Part shown: positions 14,023-21,024 of the stretch, piece after piece | Position numbering within the stretch: the stretch's first letter is position 1 | Layout of the letters: every line of letters begins with the position of its first letter | DNA from: JAEUSF01 sp964484145 | GTDB taxonomy: Bacteria > Patescibacteriota > Doudnabacteria > UBA920 | DNA: 24,777 nucleotides | NCBI GenBank assembly: GCA_964484145.1 | Contig: CAZAED010000019.1 | Location: 1 to 24,777, forward strand | Direction of reading: 5' to 3' | Notes under the pieces: model-generated | What the model saw: the letters and a program-made list of their open reading frames with translations, nothing else | What the model was told of the DNA's origin: nothing | Database searches by the model: none | Made by a program: the position numbers and the translations under genes

Positions 14023-14679
14023 CTAACCTATTAAAATAATATTGTCCTTAACTGCAGGATAGGGGGTGAAATACCGAACTGCTTTTCCTAGGGCGGCTGG
14101 GTGATTGTTGATGCACAAAACAGTAAACTCAGTCGGGACACCAAATACATCACGCCATTCTTGTTCGTCCCGTGACTCGTCTCTGTATAACACAAAATTT
14201 ATTTTTTCCTCTTCGCAAATCCGCGCAAGCAAACAGTTGAAGTTACTTTTGTCGACATATGAGTGATAACTGCCGGGCCAAAAGGGGAAAAGTTGCTTGA
14301 TAATTGACCCATCTTCCCGACGGAGCAAGATAGGCCTAGTGGAACTGGCAAAACGTGTTGCCCAAATCAGTATCCCAACGTTTGGGACCTGTGGCGGGAC
14401 CAATAGAACTAGGTCATCTGCTTTGGGCTCATTTGCCTGTTGCGCAGGGCAAACCGGAACAATTTTGGGGCGTGCTGTTTCTGGTAGGTACTCAAGAAGC
14501 AACTCTATGGGTATTTCTGAAGTGAATTCCCAAACTTTTCGGCCCAATTCCTTGGCTTGGGATAGTTGTTCAGAAATCCTCTGATCTAGTTCCTTGATAA
14601 CTCGTTCTCTTTCGCTTGTTAGAGCTATTAGTCCGAGTTCATAGGATCGATAGCCATCTAAAAGTTCTTCTAACGTCAT
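14023..14679 (-). CDS. Protein of unknown function, composition outlier
   Basis: 218 aa, not recognised. The ATG at 14679 is chosen over the TTG at 14709 because AAGGAGGAG lies 3 bases before it. Residues about 1-50 are strongly helical and charged (TLEELLDGYRSYELG, SERERVIKELDQRISEQL), probably coiled coil; the rest is a mixed alpha/beta domain with LVLLVPPQVPNVGILIWATRF, FWPGSYHSY, EEEKINFVLYRDES and a C-terminal RYFTPYPAVKDNIILIG. No signal peptide, membrane helix or known motif is seen. Two 60-base samples inside it are 50% and 55% G+C, against 30% in a sample from the next gene, and its ribosome site is far stronger than its neighbours'. Both suggest acquisition by transfer. It is divergent from the TrmB-type regulator. 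Confidence 0.75.
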   Translation of the reverse strand: MTLEELLDGYRSYELGLIALTSERERVIKELDQRISEQLSQAKELGRKVWEFTSEIPIELLLEYLPETARPKIVPVCPAQQANEPKADDLVLLVPPQVPNVGILIWATRFASSTRPILLRREDGSIIKQLFPFWPGSYHSYVDKSNFNCLLARICEEEKINFVLYRDESRDEQEWRDVFGVPTEFTVLCINNHPAALGKAVRYFTPYPAVKDNIILIG

Positions 14680-14758
14680 TGTCTCCTCCTTCTTTTCCTG
14701 ATAGACCAATAAAGAATATCAGCATATGTTTAAAAAAATTAACAAATAATTTTGCTTT

Positions 14759-14787
14759 TTGACTTTTACCCATATTTATGAGAATAT
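14759..14787 (+). promoter_or_regulatory. Promoter of the TrmB-type regulator
   Basis: TTGACT (14759-14764), 17 bases, GAATAT (14782-14787) with a TG one base upstream (extended -10). Predicted transcription start falls in the inverted repeat at 14791. Confidence 0.5.
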
Positions 14788-14790
14788 TAG

Positions 14791-14812
14791 TATGTCTAAA
14801 AAAGTAGACATA
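14791..14812. promoter_or_regulatory. Inverted-repeat operator candidate at TrmB-type gene
   Basis: TATGTCTA-N6-TAGACATA, perfect 8-bp arms, ending two bases before the ATG at 14814. Position over the predicted +1 and ribosome site suits autorepression by a dimeric regulator. Confidence 0.6.
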
Positions 14813-14813
14813 T

Positions 14814-15557
14814 ATGAAAGAATTAGCGGAGAGCCTAGAAAAATTAGGGTGGCATAATAAAAAAGCCAAGGTTTATTTGGCTCTTTTGCAGTTGGGCGAA
14901 GGCAACGTAATAGATATTGCCGACAAAGCTGGGCTTAAAAGGACTAGCGTTTATAACATTTTGCCGGAAATGGTGAGGGAAGGTATAGTTACTACCGGTA
15001 TTAAGCAGGGTAAGAAGTATTTTTATATAGAAAACCCTAAGAATTTAAAGCAGGACTTTGCAGACAAAATAAATTATATAGACAAAATTTTGCCGGAGCT
15101 TTCTGCTATTCACAATGTAATTCCATATAAACCTAAAATTTCTTACTATGAGGGTGTGGGTGGAATGAAAGAATTATATTTAGATACTTTAAACAGTTTG
15201 AACGCAGGTGATACAATTTTAAGTTATACGGGGTTTAAAGATTACTATGAGTTTATGCCTAGAGAATTTATGGACTGGTATGTAGAAGAGAGAGTAAAAA
15301 GGAAGATTAGGATAAAAATGATAGTGCCGGATTCTCAAACCACAAGAGAAATACTACCTCAGCAGCAATCGACACTAAGAGAAATTAAGGTAGTCAAGGA
15401 AAACAAATGGCAATTTTCAGCTGATACGGAAATTTATGCAAATAAAGTTGCGCTAATTTCCCACACGGAAAATTTTATTGGGGTAATTATAGAAAGTAAG
15501 GAAATAAACCTTATGCAGCGTATGGCTTTTGAAATTATGTGGAATGGGTTAAAATAA
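14814..15557 (+). CDS. TrmB-family transcription regulator
   Basis: 247 aa: N-terminal TrmB-type winged HTH (residues about 1-75: LEKLGWHNKKAKVYLALLQL, then DIADKAGLKRTSVYNILPEMVREGIV) followed by a PLD-like effector domain (about 105-247, YYEGVGGMKELYLDTLNSL, AGDTILSYTG, RIKMIVPDS, NKVALISH). This domain order is typical of TrmB-like proteins in archaea and many Patescibacteria; the ligand is unknown and a sugar is only the archaeal precedent. It starts two bases after a perfect inverted repeat and is followed 6 bases later by the exonuclease/DinG-like gene, so both probably share a transcript. Confidence 0.85.
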   Translation: MKELAESLEKLGWHNKKAKVYLALLQLGEGNVIDIADKAGLKRTSVYNILPEMVREGIVTTGIKQGKKYFYIENPKNLKQDFADKINYIDKILPELSAIHNVIPYKPKISYYEGVGGMKELYLDTLNSLNAGDTILSYTGFKDYYEFMPREFMDWYVEERVKRKIRIKMIVPDSQTTREILPQQQSTLREIKVVKENKWQFSADTEIYANKVALISHTENFIGVIIESKEINLMQRMAFEIMWNGLK

Positions 15558-15563
15558 GAGTCT

Positions 15564-17858
15564 ATGTTAGAAAATGAAAAAATCTATTGTAGTTTAGATA
15601 TTGAAACCTCGGGGTTTGACCCACTTAAAGACGAAATTTTAGAGGTCGGTTTTTTGTTGTTTAAAGTTGTAGACGCAAAGTTTGAAATTTTAGAAGAGTG
15701 GACAAAAGTATTTAAACCCACAAAGCAGGTGGAGGCAAAAATATTGGGGCTTACGGGTATTAAGCAGGAAGAGCTAGATAGTGCTCCTGACTTTTCTGAA
15801 TTTAAAGATGAAATTCAAAACAAGCTTAAAAACACAATTATAGTCGGGCATAATGTAGTTTTTGACATTAAGTTTTTGGAAAGCCGGGGAATTAAATTTT
15901 CAGGCCAAGTTATAGACACTTTAGACTTGGTACAGTGGCTGCTGCCTACGCACCATAGCTACAACTTGGAAAATTTAATGCACTACTTTGGTATAAGCCA
16001 TAAAGACGCGCATAGGGCTTTGGCAGACGCCAAAGCTAGTTTGGAAGTTTTAAAAAAACTTTTAAATATTTATGAAAATTTTTCTAAAGAATTAAAGGAA
16101 GATATTCAAAAAGTTTTAAAACCATTTGATTTTTTATGGAAAAGTTTACTGGTGGAAGCAAAGTATAAAACGTTAAAAGAAACAAAAAAAGTTAAAACAA
16201 AGGCGGAAAAAAAGCCTAAGAGCGACCTAAAATTTGAAAGTAATACTATATATAATTTTAATTTGGGAGCAAATGTAACGGGGGAAGTTTTAAACGCTTT
16301 AAACCAAGGAAAACAAAAGAGTTTGGTGGTTTTGCCAAAAAAAAGTAGTGTAATTAAATTTTGGAAAGAAGGTTTGGCAGAAGCGATTTGGACAGAAGAA
16401 CAGCTGTTTGACGAAAAAAAATTTGAAAAGTTTTTAAAAACTAAATTAACTCAAGACGAAGCTAAGTTCGCGTTAAAAATTTTAGTTTGGAGAGAAACTA
16501 ATTGGCAGCACACCGCTATAGTAGATTTAAACTTAAGTTTTTTTGGCGGTCAATTTAAGGAATATGTATCGGGTAAAACTTCAGCTAAGTTAAATGACTC
16601 AAAAATTTTAGCTTGCGACATTTTTACTTTTTTGAACGAGCAAGAAAACAAGGAATTTAAAAATAGACAGGTTGTATTTTTCGGTTTAGCCGAATTTGAA
16701 CAAGCAATTTCTTTTAACCAAAGCGACAAAGTTTCTTGGGGGCAAATAAATTACGCGCTTAAAACAATTTATAATCCGGAAATTGGAAGCGGTGAAGTTA
16801 AATATAAAGACACAGTAACAGAATTGCTTAGCGCGAGCGACTTATTTTTTGGTCTTTCAAGCGCTCTTCTTCAAACTGACCCTCCAAGCTTTTTAGACAT
16901 TGCAATAACCGAGGAATTTAAAAACCGGGAAGCCTTTAACAAAATAAGAATGGCTGCGGAAAATTTTGAAAGTAAGCTTACTTCGGGGAATGAAATTTTA
17001 AAAAACGAAAGCTTGGCAAAAGCTGCTTTGAATTTGCAGAATTTTTTTAAAGAACAAGAAAATAGGGTAAAGTGGCTTGAGCTTTCCGACAAACGTTTTA
17101 CCTTAAATAACGCCCCGCTACATATTAAGGATTTAGCAAAAAAAGTTTTTAAAAAATTCCCGGAAAGTTTGTTTGTAAATAACCAAGAGCCAAAAAAAGC
17201 TTTCGAGTACTTTAAAGAAAGGCTTGGTTTACAAGAATGGGAGGTTAAGAACATAAAAATAAAAACTCAAAAGAAATGGGATTTGTTTACGAGTGTTAAG
17301 AAAATTAACTGCCATATAGAAGCCAAAGCGCCAAGCTTTGAAGAGCTGGCGGCTCTGGTTTTGGAAAAAGACTTGCCGGCGGCAATCTTGTTTGCCGCGC
17401 CTAAGGTTTTAAAAGAATTTTATGAGGCTAATTATCAGCATTTAAAATCTTACGCCTCGCTTTTAGCTCAAAGCGGCAGCGGAGGTAGTAATAAGTTATT
17501 TAATAATTTTTCCATTAATAACAATGGCCTGCTTTTAGTTACAGACCGGCTTATTTTAAAGGCCGTGAATAATACAGCAGAAAATTCCCGCCCGCATAAT
17601 TTAAAAGTTAAAACCCTAATTATATTAAGGTTGCCTTTTGACCCGGTTAGCCACCCCTACGCCCAGGCACTTTCGGCCACCTACCCTAATGCGTTTTCTG
17701 CTATGGCTTTGCCTAAAGCCCTTTATAACTTTCACCAACTGGTGGATTTTTTCCATACTTCTGATTTAAAAAATTTATATTTATTCGATACAAAGCTTGG
17801 TAAAGAGTACTCTAAACCCTTTTTTGAATATTTGTCTGAAATAAGCGGAAATAGTTAA
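15564..17858 (+). CDS. DnaQ-type exonuclease fused to a degenerate DinG-like helicase domain
   Basis: 764 aa. Residues 1-170 form a DEDDh 3'-5' exonuclease with all catalytic residues: D12 and E14 in SLDIETSGF, D101 in GHNVVFDIKFL, H150 and D155 in HKDAHRALADAKA. A basic linker (about 195-220) leads to a region laid out like the superfamily 2 DinG helicase, ending in PFDPVSHPYAQAL and PKALYNFHQLVDFF..LYLFDTKLGKEYSKPFFEYL, which corresponds to the DinG C-terminal motif with the Q..GR..R part lost. No Walker A (GxGKT) or DEAH box is found, and no Fe-S cysteine cluster. The exonuclease is therefore probably active, while the helicase part is likely a structural or DNA-binding remnant. It is cotranscribed with the TrmB-type gene. 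Confidence 0.8.
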   Translation: MLENEKIYCSLDIETSGFDPLKDEILEVGFLLFKVVDAKFEILEEWTKVFKPTKQVEAKILGLTGIKQEELDSAPDFSEFKDEIQNKLKNTIIVGHNVVFDIKFLESRGIKFSGQVIDTLDLVQWLLPTHHSYNLENLMHYFGISHKDAHRALADAKASLEVLKKLLNIYENFSKELKEDIQKVLKPFDFLWKSLLVEAKYKTLKETKKVKTKAEKKPKSDLKFESNTIYNFNLGANVTGEVLNALNQGKQKSLVVLPKKSSVIKFWKEGLAEAIWTEEQLFDEKKFEKFLKTKLTQDEAKFALKILVWRETNWQHTAIVDLNLSFFGGQFKEYVSGKTSAKLNDSKILACDIFTFLNEQENKEFKNRQVVFFGLAEFEQAISFNQSDKVSWGQINYALKTIYNPEIGSGEVKYKDTVTELLSASDLFFGLSSALLQTDPPSFLDIAITEEFKNREAFNKIRMAAENFESKLTSGNEILKNESLAKAALNLQNFFKEQENRVKWLELSDKRFTLNNAPLHIKDLAKKVFKKFPESLFVNNQEPKKAFEYFKERLGLQEWEVKNIKIKTQKKWDLFTSVKKINCHIEAKAPSFEELAALVLEKDLPAAILFAAPKVLKEFYEANYQHLKSYASLLAQSGSGGSNKLFNNFSINNNGLLLVTDRLILKAVNNTAENSRPHNLKVKTLIILRLPFDPVSHPYAQALSATYPNAFSAMALPKALYNFHQLVDFFHTSDLKNLYLFDTKLGKEYSKPFFEYLSEISGNS

Positions 17859-17869
17859 AATTTTACTAG

Positions 17870-17878
17870 TTATCCACA
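17870..17878 (+). other. Isolated consensus DnaA box
   Basis: Exact TTATCCACA, 12 bases after the exonuclease/DinG-like stop codon. Single copy; not an origin. Confidence 0.35.
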
Positions 17879-17982
17879 TAATTTCCCAAAATGGCTTTTT
17901 ATGACTTTTCTGCCTTTGTAAGAGTAAAGTTAATTAATTATGGCTTATATAAAAGATATATAAACTATATTAGCCTATATAA

Positions 17983-18011
17983 TTGACAAATTGTAAAGCC
18001 ACTGTTAGAAT
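17983..18011 (+). promoter_or_regulatory. Near-consensus promoter of a structured RNA
   Basis: TTGACA (17983-17988), exactly 17 bases, TAGAAT (18006-18011): 6/6 and 5/6. The 40 bases upstream are almost purely A/T, like an UP element. No start codon with a coding frame follows for more than 500 bases, which points to a non-coding transcript. Confidence 0.85.
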
Positions 18012-18017
18012 GAATAT

Positions 18018-18529
18018 ATAGTTGATTTGGAAAAGAACACTCAGAAACAAAAAGCTCTTTAAAAACTAAATACTCCTCATAGCTGTGAAGCGGACTATGA
18101 GGCAAATCCAAGCTGAACTAAGGAAACTTACGCTGAAATAAGAATTTGAGCTTAATTTTCCTTCTACTTTCCGTCATAGCCTGTCCAATCCAGGCTGATT
18201 GCAAAAACAAAAATAAAAAATGTAGTATTGCTTTCGTTCCCCAACGAGCAATTTTTCGAAAATCTCAAAATAAGATTTTCAAATGTTTAAGGCCATTAAT
18301 TTGACCACAAGGAAAGTTGAAGTGCAGTTTTAAAATCGATTGGATATAAAACGCTTCCTCTACTGTTAAGTAGAGAGGATCGAAGCGCCAGAGTGCAAGA
18401 AGCTGCATAAGGTATAACATCTAAATATTGGATTTTGTATCTTATGCGGCGTCTCGCCGAGCAATTCGGTCTCAAGCCCTCATGACTGCAGATTTATTCT
18501 TTTATAAGCTGCCCCGTCAGGGGGCTTTT
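18018..18529 (+). ncRNA. Structured non-coding RNA of unassigned family, about 510 nt
   Basis: Runs from the strong promoter to an intrinsic terminator, with no protein-coding frame. Helices seen, in order: GATTTG/CAAATC (18024-18029, 18103-18108) enclosing CCTCATAG/CTATGAGG (18075-18102); AAGGAAA/TTTCCTT (18120-18163); AGCCTG/CAGGCT (18178-18196); TTGC..CGTT/AACG..GCAA (18228-18251); GAAAATCT/AGATTTTC (18258-18280); CGCTTC-CTCTAC/GTAGAG..GAAGCG (18352-18387); GCATAAG/CTTATGC (18405-18447); CCGA/TCGG (18457-18469). TGCAGT (18323-18328) can pair with ACTGCA (18485-18490), closing the 3' domain. A boxA-like GCTCTTTAAAA lies at 18054. No tmRNA, RNase P, SRP or rRNA signature was recognised. It could also be a long regulatory leader of the dksA-like gene, but a terminator and separate promoter argue against that. 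Confidence 0.7.
18511..18529 (+). terminator. Terminator of the structured RNA
   Basis: GCCCC-GTCAG-GGGGC followed by TTTT, optionally extended by AGCT upstream. A small palindrome ACAATTGT and an A run follow. Confidence 0.85.
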
Positions 18530-18556
18530 ACAATTGTAAAAAAAATTTACTTACTA

Positions 18557-18562
18557 TATAAT
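18557..18562 (+). promoter_or_regulatory. -10 box of dksA-like gene
   Basis: Exact TATAAT ending 26 bases before the ATG at 18589, downstream of the RNA terminator, so the gene has its own transcription start. No good -35. Confidence 0.5.
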
Positions 18563-18588
18563 CAATTAAACAACCTAATATATTAGAT

Positions 18589-18894
18589 ATGATATCAAAA
18601 TCATTCATAGAAGAAATGAAAGCTTTGTTGCTTAAAAAGCAAGCAGAGCTTGAAATGGAATTAAAAGGCTTAAAGCCACACGAGGAACTTGGTACAGATA
18701 TGGATTCAAGCGCGCAAGAAGTTGAGCATGACGAAGTCAGTCAAGATGTAATTGCCGCAATCCATAAAGATTTAGAAAAAATTGAAAAAGCATTACAGAA
18801 AATTTCTGAGGGTACTTACGGTATAGACGACGAAGGAAAAGAAATTTCTGAAGAGCGACTTAAGGTTTTACCGTGGGCAGACAAAGCAATATAA
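18589..18894 (+). CDS. DksA/TraR-like protein lacking zinc cysteines
   Basis: 101 aa. N-terminal coiled coil (residues about 2-75, FIEEMKALLLKKQAELEMEL, then HDEVSQDVIAAIHKDLEKIEKALQKI) and the family motif SEGTYGIDDEGKEISEERLKVLPWADKAI. In zinc-bearing relatives the last part reads YGICxxCGxxIxxxRLxxxPxAxxCxxC; here both cysteine pairs are gone (DDEG replaces CxxC) and the protein stops at the second pair. DksA relatives bind the RNA polymerase secondary channel and modulate stringent-type control. The tip Asp pair of E. coli DksA is not evident, so its action may differ. Own promoter; LspA gene follows 34 bases later. Confidence 0.85.
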   Translation: MISKSFIEEMKALLLKKQAELEMELKGLKPHEELGTDMDSSAQEVEHDEVSQDVIAAIHKDLEKIEKALQKISEGTYGIDDEGKEISEERLKVLPWADKAI

Positions 18895-18928
18895 TTTTAG
18901 ATTTGCGATTTTAGATTTCAGATTTGTG

Positions 18929-19378
18929 ATGCAAGAAAATCAAAATTCAAATAAAAATAAAAACGAAAGTAAATATCTTTTACCTTTCGTTTTTTTATTT
19001 TTAATAAGTGTCGATCAGTTTACTAAATTTTTTTCAGGAAATGTTTTTAAAAATTCGGTTTTTGCTTTTAGTCTGCCTTTGCCGGTTTGGTTAATTTATA
19101 CAATTTACGCACTAGTGCTAGGAGCAATGTTAGGTTATTGTTTAAAAAATTATCAAAAATTTTCAAGACAACAAAGCTTAGCCTGGGTAGTAATTTTTTC
19201 TGGAGCTGTGTCGAATATTGGTGAGAGAATTATTTTAGGATATGTGAGGGATTGGATATTTATATTGAGCGGAATATTTAACTTAGCGGACTTATATATT
19301 ATTGCTGGTATTGTGCTGTTGTTGTTGCAACAATTTATTGACAAAAATGACATAATTGACAAAATTGAGCATAATTAG
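18929..19378 (+). CDS. lspA: Lipoprotein signal peptidase (LspA)
   Basis: Aspartic membrane protease that cleaves prolipoprotein signal peptides after lipidation. 149 aa from the ATG at 18929 (an adjacent GTG at 18926 is possible). Four hydrophobic helices and the family motifs: SVDQFTK with D29, N42 in KNSVFAFS, N96 and R100 in SNIGER, catalytic D108 in GYVRD and catalytic D121 in FNLAD. The Asp of the usual GNxxDR motif is Glu99, a change outside the catalytic dyad. The N-terminal 15 residues are Asn/Lys-rich. The final codons run into an inverted repeat (19361-19413). A lipoprotein gene is present at 21907. Confidence 0.88.
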   Translation: MQENQNSNKNKNESKYLLPFVFLFLISVDQFTKFFSGNVFKNSVFAFSLPLPVWLIYTIYALVLGAMLGYCLKNYQKFSRQQSLAWVVIFSGAVSNIGERIILGYVRDWIFILSGIFNLADLYIIAGIVLLLLQQFIDKNDIIDKIEHN

Positions 19379-19413
19379 AGTGCGGGCAAATTATGTCAAT
19401 TATGGTCAATTTT
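19361..19413. repeat. Inverted repeat overlapping the lspA stop
   Basis: AAAATTGAGCATAATT (19361-19376) and AATTATGGTCAATTTT (19398-19413), 15 of 16 bases paired, loop 21 bases. It may serve as a terminator of lspA; the last codons of lspA are within the left arm. Confidence 0.6.
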
Positions 19414-19436
19414 ATTTAATTTTGTTCAATTAACCT

Positions 19437-20942
19437 ATGATTTCAAAAATTTTTTCTGCCGCGGTAATTGGGCTTGAGGCCGAACTTGTAGAGGTTGAGG
19501 CAGATGTTACCAATGGTCTACCAGCCACGGTAGTTGTAGGTTTGCCTGACACGGCTGTTCAGGAAGCTAGGGAGCGAGTAAAGGCTGCTATAAAAAATTC
19601 GGAAAGTTCATATCCGCAAACACGAGTTTCTGTTAACTTAGCTCCGGCCGATGTGCCAAAGCTCGGTACACATTTTGACTTGCCTATTGCTTTGGCAATT
19701 TTACTAGCGCATGAACAGCTTAATTTTGACGCTAGGGGTAAAATATTTTTAGGTGAACTTTCTTTGGACGGGAGCCTTCGGCCAGTTTCCGGGGTTTTAG
19801 CTATTGCTCTTAAGGCTAAAAAAGACGGATTTAACGAACTATATATACCCATTGGCAATATTAAGGAAGCCTCTTTAGTTTCCGGTATTAAAATTTTTGG
19901 AATTAAAACTTTAAGCGAGTTGCTAAAGCATTTGCTTAATTTAAATAAGCTTACTGAGGCGGAAAGTTTAGATATAAAAACAATTCTTGTAAATTCTGAA
20001 GCGTTGTTAGATATGAAAGACGTGGCGGGGCAAGAACTGGCTAAACGCGCGCTTGAAATAGCAGCCAGCGGATCGCACAATATTCTACTCTCGGGCCCTC
20101 CAGGTTCGGGAAAAACTTTACTTGCTCGGGCAATGGCCGGAATTTTACCAGACCTGTCTTTAGAAGAAGCTTTAGAGCTTACAAAAATATACAGTATAGC
20201 TGGTAGGCTTTCGCAAAATTTTATAACTAGCAGGCCGGTTAGAAGTCCTCATCATACTACGTCTAATGTTGCGCTCGTTGGAGGGGGTACGAATCCTAAG
20301 CCCGGTGAAATTACTTTGTCCCACCGTGGAATTTTGTTTTTAGACGAATTTCCCGAATTTCCCAGAAACGTTTTAGAAGCGTTAAGACAGCCTTTAGAAG
20401 ACGGCATTGTAACCGTCTCAAGAGCCAGCGGCAGTTTTACTTTTCCGGCTAAATTTACTCTAATTGCGGCACAAAACCCTTGCCCTTGCGGCTATTTTGG
20501 CGACGGTAGTCAGAAATGTCAGTGCAGCCCAAATCAAATTTTTAAATACCAAAAAAAAGTTTCAGGACCTTTGCTTGATCGCATAGATTTACACGTAGAA
20601 GTGCCCAGGCTTGCGTACGAAAAGATGGCTGGGACAGAAAATTATGAACCATCAAAAAATATAAAAATACGGGTACAAGCAGCGAGAGAAAAGCAAACGC
20701 AAAGATTTGGCAGTTCTAAAACTAATAGCGAAATGAGTGTGCTAGAAATTAAGAAGCATTGTTTGTTAGATGAAAATGGGAAACAACTTTTGTCACAGGC
20801 TATGAAAAAGTATAATTTTTCCGGCCGCAGCCTACACCGTATTTTAAAAGTTGCGCGTACAATTGCTGACTTATCTACGAGTGAAAATATTACCACTCAA
20901 CATTTAGCCGAAGCAATTCAGTACAGACCGAAGTCAGAGTAA
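19437..20942 (+). CDS. comM: ComM/YifB-family AAA ATPase (Mg-chelatase-like)
   Basis: 501 aa, full length for the family. The N-terminal Lon-protease-like fold domain (about 1-170) begins KIFSAAVIGLEAELVEVEADV and has VGLPDTAVQEARERVKAAI. The AAA+ core has Walker A GPPGSGKT (about 220-227), HHTTSNVALVGGG, Walker B GILFLDEFPEF, and a Cys cluster NPCPCGYFGDGSQKCQCSP typical of the family; a helical C-terminal domain (SGRSLHRILKVARTIADL) follows. In competent bacteria ComM is a branch-migration helicase for transformation, which is an attractive link to recA and the pilin-like genes here, though the function is not shown for this lineage. Confidence 0.95.
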   Translation: MISKIFSAAVIGLEAELVEVEADVTNGLPATVVVGLPDTAVQEARERVKAAIKNSESSYPQTRVSVNLAPADVPKLGTHFDLPIALAILLAHEQLNFDARGKIFLGELSLDGSLRPVSGVLAIALKAKKDGFNELYIPIGNIKEASLVSGIKIFGIKTLSELLKHLLNLNKLTEAESLDIKTILVNSEALLDMKDVAGQELAKRALEIAASGSHNILLSGPPGSGKTLLARAMAGILPDLSLEEALELTKIYSIAGRLSQNFITSRPVRSPHHTTSNVALVGGGTNPKPGEITLSHRGILFLDEFPEFPRNVLEALRQPLEDGIVTVSRASGSFTFPAKFTLIAAQNPCPCGYFGDGSQKCQCSPNQIFKYQKKVSGPLLDRIDLHVEVPRLAYEKMAGTENYEPSKNIKIRVQAAREKQTQRFGSSKTNSEMSVLEIKKHCLLDENGKQLLSQAMKKYNFSGRSLHRILKVARTIADLSTSENITTQHLAEAIQYRPKSE

Positions 20943-20970
20943 ATTATTTAGAATAATTTAAACAATCAGG
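20942..20970. repeat. Short copy of the AT-rich spacer word
   Basis: AATTATTTAGAATAATTTAA followed by ACAATCAGG resembles the ends of the spacer repeats at 11311 and 23404. The rest of this 82-base gap holds only the galU promoter. Confidence 0.45.
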
Positions 20971-21011
20971 TACTAACGTTTTAAAGAATAGTTTTTTTTA
21001 GAGAAAAGTAT

Positions 21012-21017
21012 TATAAT
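21012..21017 (+). promoter_or_regulatory. -10 box of galU, implying a leaderless message
   Basis: Exact TATAAT ending only 7 bases before the ATG at 21025, so transcription should start at or next to the A of the start codon. -35 weak. Confidence 0.55.
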
Positions 21018-21024
21018 ATTAAAT

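Noticed and set aside
12483..17878. Replication origin, because of two exact DnaA boxes
   Set aside because: The boxes are 5.4 kb apart, each alone, with no cluster, no AT-rich unwinding module beside a box array, and no dnaA or dnaN gene.
18311..18510. RNase P RNA resemblance (GGAAAGTT near 18311 and CTGCAGATTT..TTATAAGC near 18486)
   Set aside because: The conserved GAGGAAAGTCC and ACAGAA cores are not matched, the P4 strands do not pair, and the distance from the promoter to the first element is far too long.
18018..18529. tmRNA (ssrA)
   Set aside because: No tRNA-like ends with TTCGA loop and CCA, and no plausible tag reading frame ending in an ALAA-like peptide.
19559..20080. 173-codon frame on the minus strand opposite comM
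   Set aside because: Serine-rich shadow of a clear ATPase gene, with no ribosome site or motif.
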